DNA of 64,000 nt from JAUPVL01 sp964481235 (lineage in GTDB: Bacteria > Patescibacteriota > Saccharimonadia > CAILAD01 > BJGX01), in assembly GCA_964481235.1 (NCBI GenBank), contig CAYZYH010000003.1, positions 1 to 64,000 of the forward strand, given 5' to 3'. The translations under genes and the position numbers were made by a program. Positions within the stretch are counted from its first letter, which is position 1. Each line of letters begins with the position of its first letter. Below the pieces are notes generated by a model, which saw nothing but the letters and a program-made list of their open reading frames with translations, was not told where the DNA came from and searched no databases. Below are positions 9,183 through 17,668 of this stretch, in pieces.

Positions 9183-9347
9183 ATGAAGAGACGTGTACTA
9201 CGCAGTATTCGTAAGATGCCCCAGAATTTACTCCGCGACAAGCAAGTAATGGAAGATATTTTAGATGAAATGGCGACCAAGTGGGCGACCAAAGCTGAGA
9301 AGTTGCAATCTAAAACTTTCAACAAAATGTATACCAAGACCAAATAA
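9183..9347 (+). CDS. small basic hypothetical protein, 54 aa
   Basis: I choose the ATG at 9183 because AGAGGAGGTG, the strongest Shine-Dalgarno in the window, sits 7 nt before it; in-frame ATGs at 9138 and 9159 lie in or next to the promoter (TATAAT, 9141-9146). The protein is Lys/Arg-rich and helical, starting MKRRVLRSIRKMPQNLLRDK, with no cysteines. It could bind nucleic acid or ribosomes, but no family is recognised. The unit ends with the strong terminator at 9410-9448. Promoter, ribosome site and terminator together suggest high expression. Confidence 0.6.
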   Translation: MKRRVLRSIRKMPQNLLRDKQVMEDILDEMATKWATKAEKLQSKTFNKMYTKTK

Positions 9348-9409
9348 GCTAATACCAAAAATATTAGTACTAGAAAGGAAACAACGTTTTGATTAGTGTA
9401 CAAGACTGA

Positions 9410-9448
9410 CAAACGGACGTTTGAACCATCAATCGTCCGTTTGTGTTT
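9410..9448 (+). terminator. strong terminator after 54-aa gene
   Basis: Perfect 10 bp arms at 9410-9419 and 9434-9443 enclose a 14 nt loop, followed by TGTTTTG. Confidence 0.8.
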
Positions 9449-9529
9449 TGTAGCCAAGGCACCCAAGTCTTATTGTTGAGTGCTTTTTATTGTGCTAATA
9501 TAGCGCCAGCACCTTTTTAACAAGGAGAA

Positions 9530-10000
9530 ATGGTGAGTACGGACCTAGCGTTACCCAATAGACTAGACGCACTTAGTAAATTACTTTTGTGTATACGCCC
9601 CTGTGACATTGAAGATATTCATTCTAAGTGTAGAAATGATAGCGAGGTTATTGGCGAACTAGTCAGGCTACTCAACGAGGCCGAAGTAGAGGATCCTGAG
9701 CAGTTGCTTGAAGACTGTGGTTTTTTTAAAGAAGACGAACCGGCAGAGAGGACGCCTTCAGAAGACCCGGAGTTACTAGCTACCGTTGCCGATGTATTGT
9801 CTATAGGCTGTGGAAAGCAACTTCCTGATAGAGGTAATTTGGTTGTTCACTGTGATAAGGTATATAGATGTAGTGACTGCCAGACTAAGCTAGAAGGTAT
9901 TGGCTATGTGCGGTTACTAACAATTATTGAGTCTCAGAGTCGCAAACTAGAAATACTATTAGGCATAAAAAAGGCATTAAATAGTAGACTTCAAACCTAA
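9530..10000 (+). CDS. hypothetical protein with cysteine pairs, 156 aa
   Basis: The family is not recognised. An AAGGAGAA Shine-Dalgarno precedes the start. The N-terminal half is acidic and helical. Around residues 118-128 it has HCDKVYRCSDCQ, whose CxxC could form half of a zinc ribbon; other cysteines occur at about 23, 29 and 63. It lacks membrane segments. It is monocistronic, flanked by terminators at 9410-9448 and 10006-10029. Confidence 0.6.
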   Translation: MVSTDLALPNRLDALSKLLLCIRPCDIEDIHSKCRNDSEVIGELVRLLNEAEVEDPEQLLEDCGFFKEDEPAERTPSEDPELLATVADVLSIGCGKQLPDRGNLVVHCDKVYRCSDCQTKLEGIGYVRLLTIIESQSRKLEILLGIKKALNSRLQT

Positions 10001-10005
10001 ATTAG

Positions 10006-10029
10006 ATCCCCCATCGAAAGGTGGGGGAT
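10006..10029 (+). terminator. terminator after 156-aa gene
   Basis: 8 bp arms at 10006-10013 and 10022-10029 enclose an 8 nt loop. The T-tract is weak, and the -10 box of the next gene (10040-10045) follows immediately. Confidence 0.6.
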
Positions 10030-10052
10030 ATTTATTTGTTATAATAGAAAAC

Positions 10053-10853
10053 ATGAAGACAACAATCTATTCCTGGAACGTTAACGGTATCCGTGCTGTA
10101 ATTAAAAAAGGTGAGTTTAATAAATTTATAGAAAAATACGAACCTGACATTTTGTGCTTACAAGAGACCAAAGCCAAACAAGGGCAGGCCGAGATAGATT
10201 TGCCAAGCTACAAAGAGTATTGGTGTGATGCCGAGAAAGCCGGCTATAGTGGTACAGCAATACTAACCAAAACCGAACCATTGCAAGTTTTGAAGGGTTT
10301 GCCAGACAGTATTATTAAAAAATATAAAATGGCCGATAGTTATGGCGACCCAAATGCCGAGGGTCGAGTAATAGCGGCTGAGTATGATAAGTATTTTGTA
10401 GTTACAGTCTATACTCCAAACTCCAAAGATGATTTATCACGCATTCCCTTGCGACACAAACACTGGGATCCAGCATTTTTAGAGTATTGCAAACAACTAG
10501 AAAAAACCAAGCCGGTAGTTTTTTGTGGAGATTTGAATGTTGCCCACACCGAGGATGACCTTGCAAGACCCAAACCCAATATTGGCAAAAAAGGATTTAC
10601 CGACGAAGAACGCGAAGGCTTTAATAATTTTATTGCGGCTGGATTTGTAGACACGCTTAGGCTTTTTGTGAAAGGTAATGGTCATTATACTTGGTGGACA
10701 CATTGGGCCAACGCCAGAGCCAACAACGTAGGCTGGCGTATAGATTATTTTCTGGTGTCGTCTAAGCTCAAAAGTGCCGTCAAAAATGCCGAGATACATG
10801 CCGATCAGATGGGCTCAGATCATTGTCCTATTAGTATTACTATTGATATTTGA
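10053..10853 (+). CDS. xth: exodeoxyribonuclease III / AP endonuclease
   Basis: 266 aa of the endonuclease-exonuclease-phosphatase fold. Key motifs are SWNVNGIRA (metal Asn), LQETKAK (metal Glu), FCGDLNVAHTE (catalytic Asp and Asn), WRIDYFLVS and the terminal SDHCPI (catalytic Asp-His). It should cleave DNA at abasic sites in base-excision repair and degrade from 3' ends. TATAAT (10040-10045) lies 7 nt before the ATG and no Shine-Dalgarno is present, so a leaderless mRNA is predicted. Confidence 0.93.
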   Translation: MKTTIYSWNVNGIRAVIKKGEFNKFIEKYEPDILCLQETKAKQGQAEIDLPSYKEYWCDAEKAGYSGTAILTKTEPLQVLKGLPDSIIKKYKMADSYGDPNAEGRVIAAEYDKYFVVTVYTPNSKDDLSRIPLRHKHWDPAFLEYCKQLEKTKPVVFCGDLNVAHTEDDLARPKPNIGKKGFTDEEREGFNNFIAAGFVDTLRLFVKGNGHYTWWTHWANARANNVGWRIDYFLVSSKLKSAVKNAEIHADQMGSDHCPISITIDI

Positions 10854-10881
10854 GTGTATTTAGGATACAATACCAAACATT

Positions 10882-11055
10882 ATGTCGAAAAAAACCCAAG
10901 AACAAATTGTAGTGCTTAAAAATAAACAGACTGGTTCTCGTTACTACACTCGCAAAAATCCCAAAAATACTGTAGATAAGATTGAGCTCAAAAAGTTTGA
11001 TCCCAAAACACGTAAGGTAGAGTCTTTTGTAGAAGTAAAAGCCAAACTTAAGTAA
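10882..11055 (+). CDS. rpmG: 50S ribosomal protein L33 (bL33)
   Basis: 57 aa, short and basic. The SRYYTRKNPKNTVDKIELKK stretch and the following FDPKTRKVESF match the bL33 core. The zinc-binding cysteine pairs of C+ type L33 are absent, so this is the zinc-independent C- form. TACAAT (10866-10871) lies 10 nt before the ATG, with no Shine-Dalgarno. It sits alone between xth and the oxidative folding operon. Confidence 0.9.
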   Translation: MSKKTQEQIVVLKNKQTGSRYYTRKNPKNTVDKIELKKFDPKTRKVESFVEVKAKLK

Positions 11056-11109
11056 GCGCCAAGACTCTTGTGCTAGAAGTGTGTCATCATATTTGATACA
11101 ATTTAGTGT

Positions 11110-11778
11110 ATGAAAAAATATTTACCAACAGCTCTTATAGTGATTGCCGTACTTTTAATTGGCGGATTTATTATAAAAGCCCTCATTACACCAGATTCAG
11201 CACAAAATAGTGCTACAACAAAAAAAGACATTACTCAGTCCGACAAAGACGCACTTAGAACTGGTGGCACGGTCGGTAATGCCAGTAGTAAAGTGGTAGT
11301 TACCGAGTTTGGTGATTATCAGTGTCCAGCCTGTGGGGCCTGGCACCCCTTTATTAAAGATACTCTTATACCCAAATATCAAGATAAGATACTGTTTGTA
11401 TTTAAAAACTTTCCATTGGTAGATCTACACAAAAACGCCCAAACTAGTGCACAATCAGTTGAGGCTGCGGCATTACAAGGAAAGTTTTGGGAGATGCACA
11501 ATATAGTATACGAGAATCAAAAAGATTGGGAGAACGAAAAAGACCCTAACGGTAAATTTGAAGATTACGCCAGGCAAATAGGGCTCAATATAGATCAATG
11601 GAAAAAAGATAGAGATTCTGCCAAAGTTAAAGATTTGATAAAAGCCGATGTGGCCTTGGGTGAAAAACTTGGTCTACAAGGCACCCCAAGCTTTTTAATA
11701 AATGGGGTTCAAGTAAAACCCAACTCAGAGGCTGAGCTCTTAGCTGCAATAGACAAAGCCCTAAGTGATGCCCAGTAG
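11110..11778 (+). CDS. membrane-anchored DsbA-like thiol oxidoreductase
   Basis: 222 aa. One N-terminal membrane helix (about 5-25) is followed by a linker and a thioredoxin fold with a CPAC active site (72-75) in FGDYQCPACGAW. The late cis-Pro motif GTPSFLING is intact. The layout fits the DsbA/thioredoxin_4 family that makes disulfides in exported proteins outside the membrane. It is followed 11 nt later by a VKOR gene, its expected reoxidase. An extended -10 TGATACAAT ends 7 nt before the ATG, so a leaderless start is predicted. Confidence 0.88.
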   Translation: MKKYLPTALIVIAVLLIGGFIIKALITPDSAQNSATTKKDITQSDKDALRTGGTVGNASSKVVVTEFGDYQCPACGAWHPFIKDTLIPKYQDKILFVFKNFPLVDLHKNAQTSAQSVEAAALQGKFWEMHNIVYENQKDWENEKDPNGKFEDYARQIGLNIDQWKKDRDSAKVKDLIKADVALGEKLGLQGTPSFLINGVQVKPNSEAELLAAIDKALSDAQ

Positions 11779-11789
11779 GCTAAACTTTT

Positions 11790-12245
11790 ATGCGACTAAG
11801 TGACAAAACTAAAAATATAATACTTATGCTTCTCGGCATTGTCGCTCTTGCTGGACTTTTTGATGCAATGTATCTAACTGTTACTCACTACACCAATGCT
11901 TTGGTACCGTGTAATTTTACCCAAGCTTGCGAGACAGTACTTACTAGTAGTTATTCAGAAATATTAGGTGTGCCAATTGCTGCACTTGGCATGGTATTTT
12001 ACACCGTAGTGCTTTCGGCTAGTATATTCTTTGTTCAACACAAAAATTATCATTGGTGGTTGAGTGCCTGGGGTGTGATAGGTCTTTTATCGACTATTTA
12101 TCTGCTCTATATTCAGGCATTTGTATTAAATGCCTTTTGTCAGTACTGTCTACTATCGGCATTTACATCGATACTTATTTTTGTACTAACTAGCGTGCTA
12201 TACTTAAGCAGTAAAGAAGTAGTTAAAAAAGCTAAAAAGGAATAA
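11790..12245 (+). CDS. vitamin K epoxide reductase (VKOR) family protein
   Basis: 151 aa with four or five membrane helices. The active-site pair C117-x-x-C120 lies in NAFCQYCLL, and the loop cysteines C41 and C47 in PCNFTQACETV match the shuttle pair of bacterial VKOR. Family role: a DsbB substitute that reoxidises DsbA and passes electrons to a quinone. Position between a DsbA-like gene and a thioredoxin-like gene strongly supports disulfide formation. Which quinone this reduced organism would use is not visible here. Confidence 0.88.
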   Translation: MRLSDKTKNIILMLLGIVALAGLFDAMYLTVTHYTNALVPCNFTQACETVLTSSYSEILGVPIAALGMVFYTVVLSASIFFVQHKNYHWWLSAWGVIGLLSTIYLLYIQAFVLNAFCQYCLLSAFTSILIFVLTSVLYLSSKEVVKKAKKE

Positions 12246-12247
12246 TT

Positions 12248-12580
12248 ATGGTTAAAAGTGATGTAATTGAATTTTACGGCGAAACGTGCCCACACTGTCT
12301 GAGTATGAAACCAGTTGTGCAAAAAATTGAAGCTGATAACAAGGTTGAGATAGAAAAACTTGAGGTTTGGAATAATAAAAAAAACCAGGCAGTGATGAAG
12401 AAATATGAAGACATCATATCTAGAGCCTGCGGAGGCTTTGCTGCAGTACCAAGTTTTGTAAACACCAAAACCAACCAAGCACTTTGTGGAGCCCACGACG
12501 AGCCCGAAATAGTCGCACTGCTAAACGGCGAAGATTGTACCGATAACGTGTGTATGCCTCATAGTAAAATGAAAAAATAG
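12248..12580 (+). CDS. thioredoxin-like protein, cytoplasmic
   Basis: 110 aa starting 2 nt after the VKOR stop, so translationally linked. A CPHC active site lies at about residues 15-18 (FYGETCPHCLS). The expected cis-Pro region reads AAVPSFVN. Further cysteines lie at about 59, 79, 97 and 102, the last two in CTDNVC, which is unusual for thioredoxin. No signal or membrane helix is present. It may be a cytoplasmic redox partner or metal-binding variant of the operon. Confidence 0.75.
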   Translation: MVKSDVIEFYGETCPHCLSMKPVVQKIEADNKVEIEKLEVWNNKKNQAVMKKYEDIISRACGGFAAVPSFVNTKTNQALCGAHDEPEIVALLNGEDCTDNVCMPHSKMKK

Positions 12581-12606
12581 AGTACCATATTCAGCTTGTT
12601 TTTACC

Positions 12607-12635
12607 TTGAAGCCTATGATTGTATCAGATACAAT
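12607..12635 (+). promoter_or_regulatory. promoter of the gap operon with palindromic -10 region
   Basis: TTGAAG (12607-12612), a 17 nt spacer and TACAAT (12630-12635) form the promoter. A perfect 17-base palindrome (12619-12635, 8 bp arms around one base) includes the -10 box, suggesting a repressor operator. A leader with AAGGAGAA then leads to the ATG at 12667. Confidence 0.55.
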
Positions 12636-12666
12636 ATATACATAAGCATTTTAAGGAGAAGCATAG

Positions 12667-13680
12667 ATGAGTCGTAAAACCCGAGTAGCAATTAACGGTT
12701 TTGGTAGAATTGGCCGAAATGCGTTCAAAATTGCATTTACCAAACAAGATATCGATATTGTTGCTATCAATGATTTAACCGATAACGCTACCTTGGCTCA
12801 TTTACTGCGCCATGATAGCAGTTATGGTCATTATCATAAGAAAGTTACGAGCACTGACACACATTTGGTAGTGGATGGTAAAAAAATACTAGTTACAGCC
12901 GAACCAGAACCCAGCAAGCTCCCCTGGAAAGAACTAAAAATAGATGTAGTAATAGAATGTACCGGCCGATTTACTGATCGACCAAGCTTAGAAATGCATT
13001 TAAAAGCCGGAGCCAAAAAAATTGTATTAAGTGCTCCAGAAAAAGGCGAAAATAGTGACACTTTTGTGTTTGGCGCCAACGATAATAATTTAGAATCTAC
13101 TCAAACAGTAGTTTCTAATGCCTCGTGCACTACAAATTGTATAGCCCCAATTATGGCAGTTTTGTCTAAAGAGATTGGCATAGAAAAGTCTCTAATGACC
13201 ACCGTACATAGCTATACACAGTCACAACAGCTTCAAGATGGACCAGCCAAAGATTTACGTGAAGCTAGAGCTGCAGCTGAGAATATTGTACCCACCACAA
13301 CTGGTGCTGCTACCGCCGCAGCGCTTACCGTTCCCGAACTAAAAGATAAATTTGATGGTTTAAGTATAAGAGTACCAACTCCTGTAGTTTCGCTTAGCGA
13401 CATTACTTTTTTAGCAAAGCGCAATACGTCAGCAGAAGAAATTAATAAAATCATTAAAAAAGCTTGCCAGAGCAGTCATAAAGGAATTATCGATTTTACT
13501 GAAGAAGAATTGGTGAGTAGAGATTTTATTGGTGATCCTCATAGTTGCATAGTAGATATAAAACTAACCAATGTAGTCGATGGTAATCTGTGTAAAGTAG
13601 TGGCTTGGTATGATAACGAATGGGGATACTCTAATCGTTTAGTAGAGATGGTACAAAAAGTTGGAAAATTATTAAAATGA
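12667..13680 (+). CDS. gap: glyceraldehyde-3-phosphate dehydrogenase, type I
   Basis: 337 aa. The NAD-binding GFGRIGR motif is at the N-terminus, catalytic Cys154 sits in SNASCTTNC, and the substrate-site TTTGAATA and WYDNEWGYS motifs are intact. It oxidises glyceraldehyde-3-phosphate to 1,3-bisphosphoglycerate. It is the first gene of a six-gene operon and uses a good Shine-Dalgarno. Its TGA overlaps the rpiB ATG by 4 nt. Operon context supplies its substrate from the non-oxidative pentose-phosphate branch. Confidence 0.96.
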   Translation: MSRKTRVAINGFGRIGRNAFKIAFTKQDIDIVAINDLTDNATLAHLLRHDSSYGHYHKKVTSTDTHLVVDGKKILVTAEPEPSKLPWKELKIDVVIECTGRFTDRPSLEMHLKAGAKKIVLSAPEKGENSDTFVFGANDNNLESTQTVVSNASCTTNCIAPIMAVLSKEIGIEKSLMTTVHSYTQSQQLQDGPAKDLREARAAAENIVPTTTGAATAAALTVPELKDKFDGLSIRVPTPVVSLSDITFLAKRNTSAEEINKIIKKACQSSHKGIIDFTEEELVSRDFIGDPHSCIVDIKLTNVVDGNLCKVVAWYDNEWGYSNRLVEMVQKVGKLLK

Positions 13681-14123
13681 AAGTTTATGTAGCTTCTGAC
13701 CACGCAGGGTTTATAAAAAAAAATCTATTGGTAGAGCGCCTTAGTAAAAAATATGAGGTAGTAGATATGGGTCCTACTCAACTCGATCCTACCGATGATT
13801 ACCCTTTATTTGCAGAACAAGTTGCCGATTCGGTAGTAGATGACAAGGGTAGTTTTGGAGTGTTGGTTTGTAAAAGTGGCGAAGGTATGGAGATAGCAGC
13901 CAATAAAGTAGACGGTGTACGGGCAGCATTGGTTTGGAACAAGCATTTGGCATACGAAACTCGCAACGACAATAATAGTAATGTGTTAAGTTTGCCGGCA
14001 GGAGAGCTTAGTGTTGATGAAATGTATGAAATTACTAAAGAATTTTTACAAACACCTTTTTCGGCCTTACCTAGACACAAACGTAGACTAAAAGAAATTG
14101 AAAACATCGAAGATCAGCAATGA
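13677..14123 (+). CDS. rpiB: ribose-5-phosphate isomerase B
   Basis: 148 aa of the RpiB/LacAB family: SDHAGF at the N-terminus, VLVCKSGEGMEIAANKVDG around the catalytic Cys and substrate loop, and NVLSLPAGEL. It interconverts ribose-5-phosphate and ribulose-5-phosphate. It overlaps gap by 4 nt (ATGA) and rpe by 4 nt, so it is translationally coupled on both sides. Confidence 0.92.
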   Translation: MKVYVASDHAGFIKKNLLVERLSKKYEVVDMGPTQLDPTDDYPLFAEQVADSVVDDKGSFGVLVCKSGEGMEIAANKVDGVRAALVWNKHLAYETRNDNNSNVLSLPAGELSVDEMYEITKEFLQTPFSALPRHKRRLKEIENIEDQQ

Positions 14124-14752
14124 AAATAATCCCCGACATTTTAGCAAAGACCACCGATGAATATCGCAAAAATTTAAGAGCTGCTCGACAGCTAACCGAC
14201 AGGTTTCATATAGATATTATTGATGGCAAATATGTAGACAATATTACTATTCAACCTCGCGACATTCAAAAACAAATCGACAACAAGATGGATATGCATC
14301 TTATGGTTGAAGATCCTGTTTGGTATGCGCGCGAATGTGTTAAATTAAATCCTCATATTATTATTGTTCAGTTTGAGTCGCCAGGAGATGTTATGGCTGC
14401 CCTTGAGCTAACAATGAAAAACGGTTTTAGAGCTGGTTTATCTATTAATCCTAGCACTTCAATTGAAGATATAAAAAAATATCTAGACGTAATAAGTCAC
14501 CTACAAATAATGGGCTACCAAGCTGGTTTTGCTGGCACCAAGCTAGACAAATCAGTTTTAAGTAAGCCTAAAGAAGTGAGAGAAATTAGGCCAGATCTAG
14601 AGATAGGCTTAGATGGTGGAGTGAGTGACAAAACAATCTCGGCAATAGTAAAAGCACAGTTTGATACTATAGACGTAAACTCATTCTTGTTTAACAACCC
14701 AGAGCTAGATTCTTTAAGTGCCTACTCGTTTTTGATGGAAAAAACATTATGA
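14120..14752 (+). CDS. rpe: ribulose-phosphate 3-epimerase
   Basis: 210 aa TIM-barrel protein. Metal and catalytic residues are in FHIDIIDG (His, Asp), DMHLMV (His) and EIGLDGGV (Asp). It is divergent from typical Rpe: the N-terminal SILSAD reads DILAKT and the phosphate-loop AGSAIF reads VNSFLF. Position between rpiB and transketolase supports the epimerase call. It overlaps both neighbours by 4 nt. Confidence 0.85.
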   Translation: MKIIPDILAKTTDEYRKNLRAARQLTDRFHIDIIDGKYVDNITIQPRDIQKQIDNKMDMHLMVEDPVWYARECVKLNPHIIIVQFESPGDVMAALELTMKNGFRAGLSINPSTSIEDIKKYLDVISHLQIMGYQAGFAGTKLDKSVLSKPKEVREIRPDLEIGLDGGVSDKTISAIVKAQFDTIDVNSFLFNNPELDSLSAYSFLMEKTL

Positions 14753-15639
14753 AAAAAAGGCTTACCCAATTAGAACTAGCATTGAAAGCCGACGATATTC
14801 GTAAAGATATATTAATTATGCTAGAACATGCTGGAAGCGGGCACACTGCAGGGCCACTAGGTATGGCCGATATATTCACAGCGTTATATTTTGGCGATCT
14901 ACTACAATACAACCCTAAAAAACCTGATTGGTCAGAAAGAGATAGACTAGTCTTAAGTAATGGGCACATTAATCCAGTGCTATATGTCACTATGGCTCAT
15001 GCCGGTTTCTTTGATAAAAGTGAACTTAAAACTTTACGACAATTTGGCACAAGGTTACAGGGTCACCCAGAAAGAACTCGTCTGCCGGGCATAGAAACTA
15101 CTAGTGGTCCGCTTGGTTCGGGTGTTAGCCAAGCTGCCGGCATGGCTTATGGCTTGCGCATAGATCATCATAAGAAACCACATGTGTATTGCCTTACTTC
15201 AGACGGCGAACATCAAGAGGGCAACACTTGGGAAGCGATAATGTTTGCAGGAAACAACCGATTAAGAAATCTTACAGTTATTATTGATAGAAACAACATA
15301 CAAATCGATGGCTTTACTGAAGATGTTATGCCACTCGAACCACTTGCGGCAAAATACCAGGCTTTTAATTGGCACGTTATAGAGATAGATGGGCACAATT
15401 TTGAAGAAATAACAGGCGCTATTAACCAAGCTAAAGCAATTTTTGAGAGACCAACTTGTATTATTGCGCACACTATTGCTGGCAAAGGTGTAGACTTTAT
15501 GGAAGATGACTTTCGTTGGCACGGTATACCACCAGGTAAGCAAGAGATAAGTGGCGATCCTGCCCCCAAAGAGCAATTAAAAGTTGCCTTAAAAGAACTT
15601 AGGACTCTGCGAGGTAAAATAAGGAGTGAGCATGAGTAA
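14749..15639 (+). CDS. transketolase, N-terminal subunit
   Basis: 296 aa holding only the thiamine-diphosphate-binding half. GSGHTAGPLGMADI and the SDGEHQEGNTWEA motif (Mg/TPP binding) are intact. Split transketolases work as complexes with the C-terminal subunit encoded next. It overlaps the rpe stop by 4 nt, and its own end overlaps the next gene's start. Confidence 0.92.
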   Translation: MKKRLTQLELALKADDIRKDILIMLEHAGSGHTAGPLGMADIFTALYFGDLLQYNPKKPDWSERDRLVLSNGHINPVLYVTMAHAGFFDKSELKTLRQFGTRLQGHPERTRLPGIETTSGPLGSGVSQAAGMAYGLRIDHHKKPHVYCLTSDGEHQEGNTWEAIMFAGNNRLRNLTVIIDRNNIQIDGFTEDVMPLEPLAAKYQAFNWHVIEIDGHNFEEITGAINQAKAIFERPTCIIAHTIAGKGVDFMEDDFRWHGIPPGKQEISGDPAPKEQLKVALKELRTLRGKIRSEHE

Positions 15640-16615
15640 CTCACAAAAGCTTAGCCCTAAGCTTTTCACAAAAAATATAGAGCTTGTGCCCAATCGCAAG
15701 GGGTTTGGTGAAGGCTTATTAGAGGCTGGCAAAAAAGATAAAGATGTTGTAGCACTCTGCGCTGATCTAACTGAGTCAACTCAGATGGAAGCGTTTAAGC
15801 AAGCTTATCCCGAAAGATTTGTAGAGATTGGTGTAGCCGAACAAAATCTAGTAACAGTCGCATCTGGCCTGGCGGCAGTGGGAAAAAAACCCTTCGTTAC
15901 TAGCTATGCAGGTTTTTCACCCGGAAGAAACTGGGAACAAATAAGAACTACAATCTGTCTAAACGACCGCAATGTAAAAGTAATAGGAAGTCACTCTGGA
16001 GTTTCGGTTGGTCCAGATGGAGCAACCCATCAGATGCTAGAAGATATTGCACTTATGCGAGTTTTGCCCAACATGACGGTAGTTGTTCCTGCTGACAGTA
16101 TAGAAGCTAAGAAGGCTACAATTGCACTTTCTAAAACCACTTCGCCAGCTTACTTGAGATTGGCTCGCGAAAAAACGGCGGTAATAACAACCGATAACTC
16201 ACCTTTTGAAATAGGAAAAGCGCAGATTTTGCAAAATGGAAAAGATCTCACCATAATTGCTTGTGGACCAGTTCTGTATGAGGCTTTGAAGTCCGCAAAC
16301 GAACTTGCAAAAAACGCCATTTCTGTAGAAGTAATTAATTGTTCAACTATTAAGCCGTTAGACACCAAAACAATTGTGACTAGTGCAAAAAAGACACGTA
16401 GAGTAATTACCTTAGAAGAAGCTCAAGTGGTAGGCGGAATGGGTGGTGTAGTGGCCGAAACCATTGCCGCACAATATCCTGTGCCAGTCATGAGACTGGG
16501 TATACAAGATCGTTTTGGTCAATCTGGTACAATAGACCAACTTTGGAGAGAATATGGTATAGATACTCCTACTATAGTAAAATTAGCAAAAAAATTCGTT
16601 AGAAAGGTAAAGTAA
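15632..16615 (+). CDS. transketolase, C-terminal subunit
   Basis: 327 aa from the ATG at 15632, favoured over GTG 15626 because AAGGAG lies 6 nt upstream. It contains the pyrimidine-binding half (GVAEQNLVTVASGLAAVGKK, the catalytic Glu region) and the C-terminal transketolase domain. It pairs with the preceding gene to transfer two-carbon units between sugar phosphates. The stop overlaps the next ATG by 1 nt (TAATG). Confidence 0.92.
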   Translation: MSNSQKLSPKLFTKNIELVPNRKGFGEGLLEAGKKDKDVVALCADLTESTQMEAFKQAYPERFVEIGVAEQNLVTVASGLAAVGKKPFVTSYAGFSPGRNWEQIRTTICLNDRNVKVIGSHSGVSVGPDGATHQMLEDIALMRVLPNMTVVVPADSIEAKKATIALSKTTSPAYLRLAREKTAVITTDNSPFEIGKAQILQNGKDLTIIACGPVLYEALKSANELAKNAISVEVINCSTIKPLDTKTIVTSAKKTRRVITLEEAQVVGGMGGVVAETIAAQYPVPVMRLGIQDRFGQSGTIDQLWREYGIDTPTIVKLAKKFVRKVK

Positions 16616-17619
16616 TGAAAGATAAACTACAAGTCATGTCTATAGGTGATGTCGTTACGGACGCTTTTATAGAGTTGCTACCAACTGAGGCCGAAATAGA
16701 CCAAGATAATAAAAAACATCCATTATTATGCATGACATATGGTACTAAAATACCTTTTAAAGACGCAATAATAATAAATGGAGTTGGTAACGCTGCCAAC
16801 GCTGCCGTAGCCTTTGCTCGCCTCGATATTCGATCGGCTTTAAGAAGTGACATTGGTGACGATTTGGTAGGGCGCGACATTTTACATGCACTATCTCAAG
16901 AAGGTGTTTCTACAGAGTTTATCCAAACCAACAAAGGGTTTAAGAGTAATTATCATTATGTCCTATGGTATAAAGACGATAGAACAATTTTAATAAAACA
17001 CGAAGATTATAATTACGAATGGCCTGAGATTAGACCTTATCAAAAACCTGAGTGGATATATTTAAGTTCTATTGGTGAAAAGGGCGACGTCGTTCATAGA
17101 GGCCTAAGCGACTATTTATTTACTAATCCAGATGTTAAGCTGGCTTTTCAGCCTGGTACTTTTCAAATTCGTGAAGGGGTAAAAAAACTACACAAGCTAT
17201 ATAGCAAAACGGAGATATTTGCAGCAAACAAAGAAGAGTACCAACAAATTCTAGAAAGCGACATTAAAGATGAAAAAATCTTAATAAGTAAGATGCATAC
17301 TCTAGGCCCTAAGACACTACTACTAACTGACGGACCAAACGGGGCCTTTGCATCAGATGGACAAAAAATAGTATTTATGCCTCCCTATCCCGACCCCAAA
17401 CCACCGGTTGATAGAACTGGCGCCGGCGACTCTTATGCAAGTACTTTTACGGCAGCAATAATAGAAGGTAAAGATATGGGTGACGCTCTGGCTTGGGCAG
17501 GAATCAACTCTTGTAGTGTGGTACAAAAAGTTGGTGCACAAGCCGGCCTACTAAGCCAAGAAGAAATTCAATCAGAATTGAAAAAAGCTCCCAAAAACTA
17601 TATAGCAAAAGTGTTTTAG
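16615..17619 (+). CDS. PfkB-family carbohydrate kinase
   Basis: 334 aa, ribokinase-like fold. It has an N-terminal GDVVTDAF, GVGNAANAAVAFARL and the catalytic DRTGAGDSYAS motif, with the Asp base near residue 267. The sugar substrate is not determinable: ribokinase, fructokinase or 6-phosphofructokinase activity are all possible. As the last gene of a pentose-phosphate/GAPDH operon it may feed ribose into the pathway or supply the phosphofructokinase step. It overlaps tktC by 1 nt. Confidence 0.85.
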   Translation: MKDKLQVMSIGDVVTDAFIELLPTEAEIDQDNKKHPLLCMTYGTKIPFKDAIIINGVGNAANAAVAFARLDIRSALRSDIGDDLVGRDILHALSQEGVSTEFIQTNKGFKSNYHYVLWYKDDRTILIKHEDYNYEWPEIRPYQKPEWIYLSSIGEKGDVVHRGLSDYLFTNPDVKLAFQPGTFQIREGVKKLHKLYSKTEIFAANKEEYQQILESDIKDEKILISKMHTLGPKTLLLTDGPNGAFASDGQKIVFMPPYPDPKPPVDRTGAGDSYASTFTAAIIEGKDMGDALAWAGINSCSVVQKVGAQAGLLSQEEIQSELKKAPKNYIAKVF

Positions 17620-17668
17620 GTAAAATGTCTATGGTCAAGTTGGCTAGCTATAGACTATAATAATGCTT

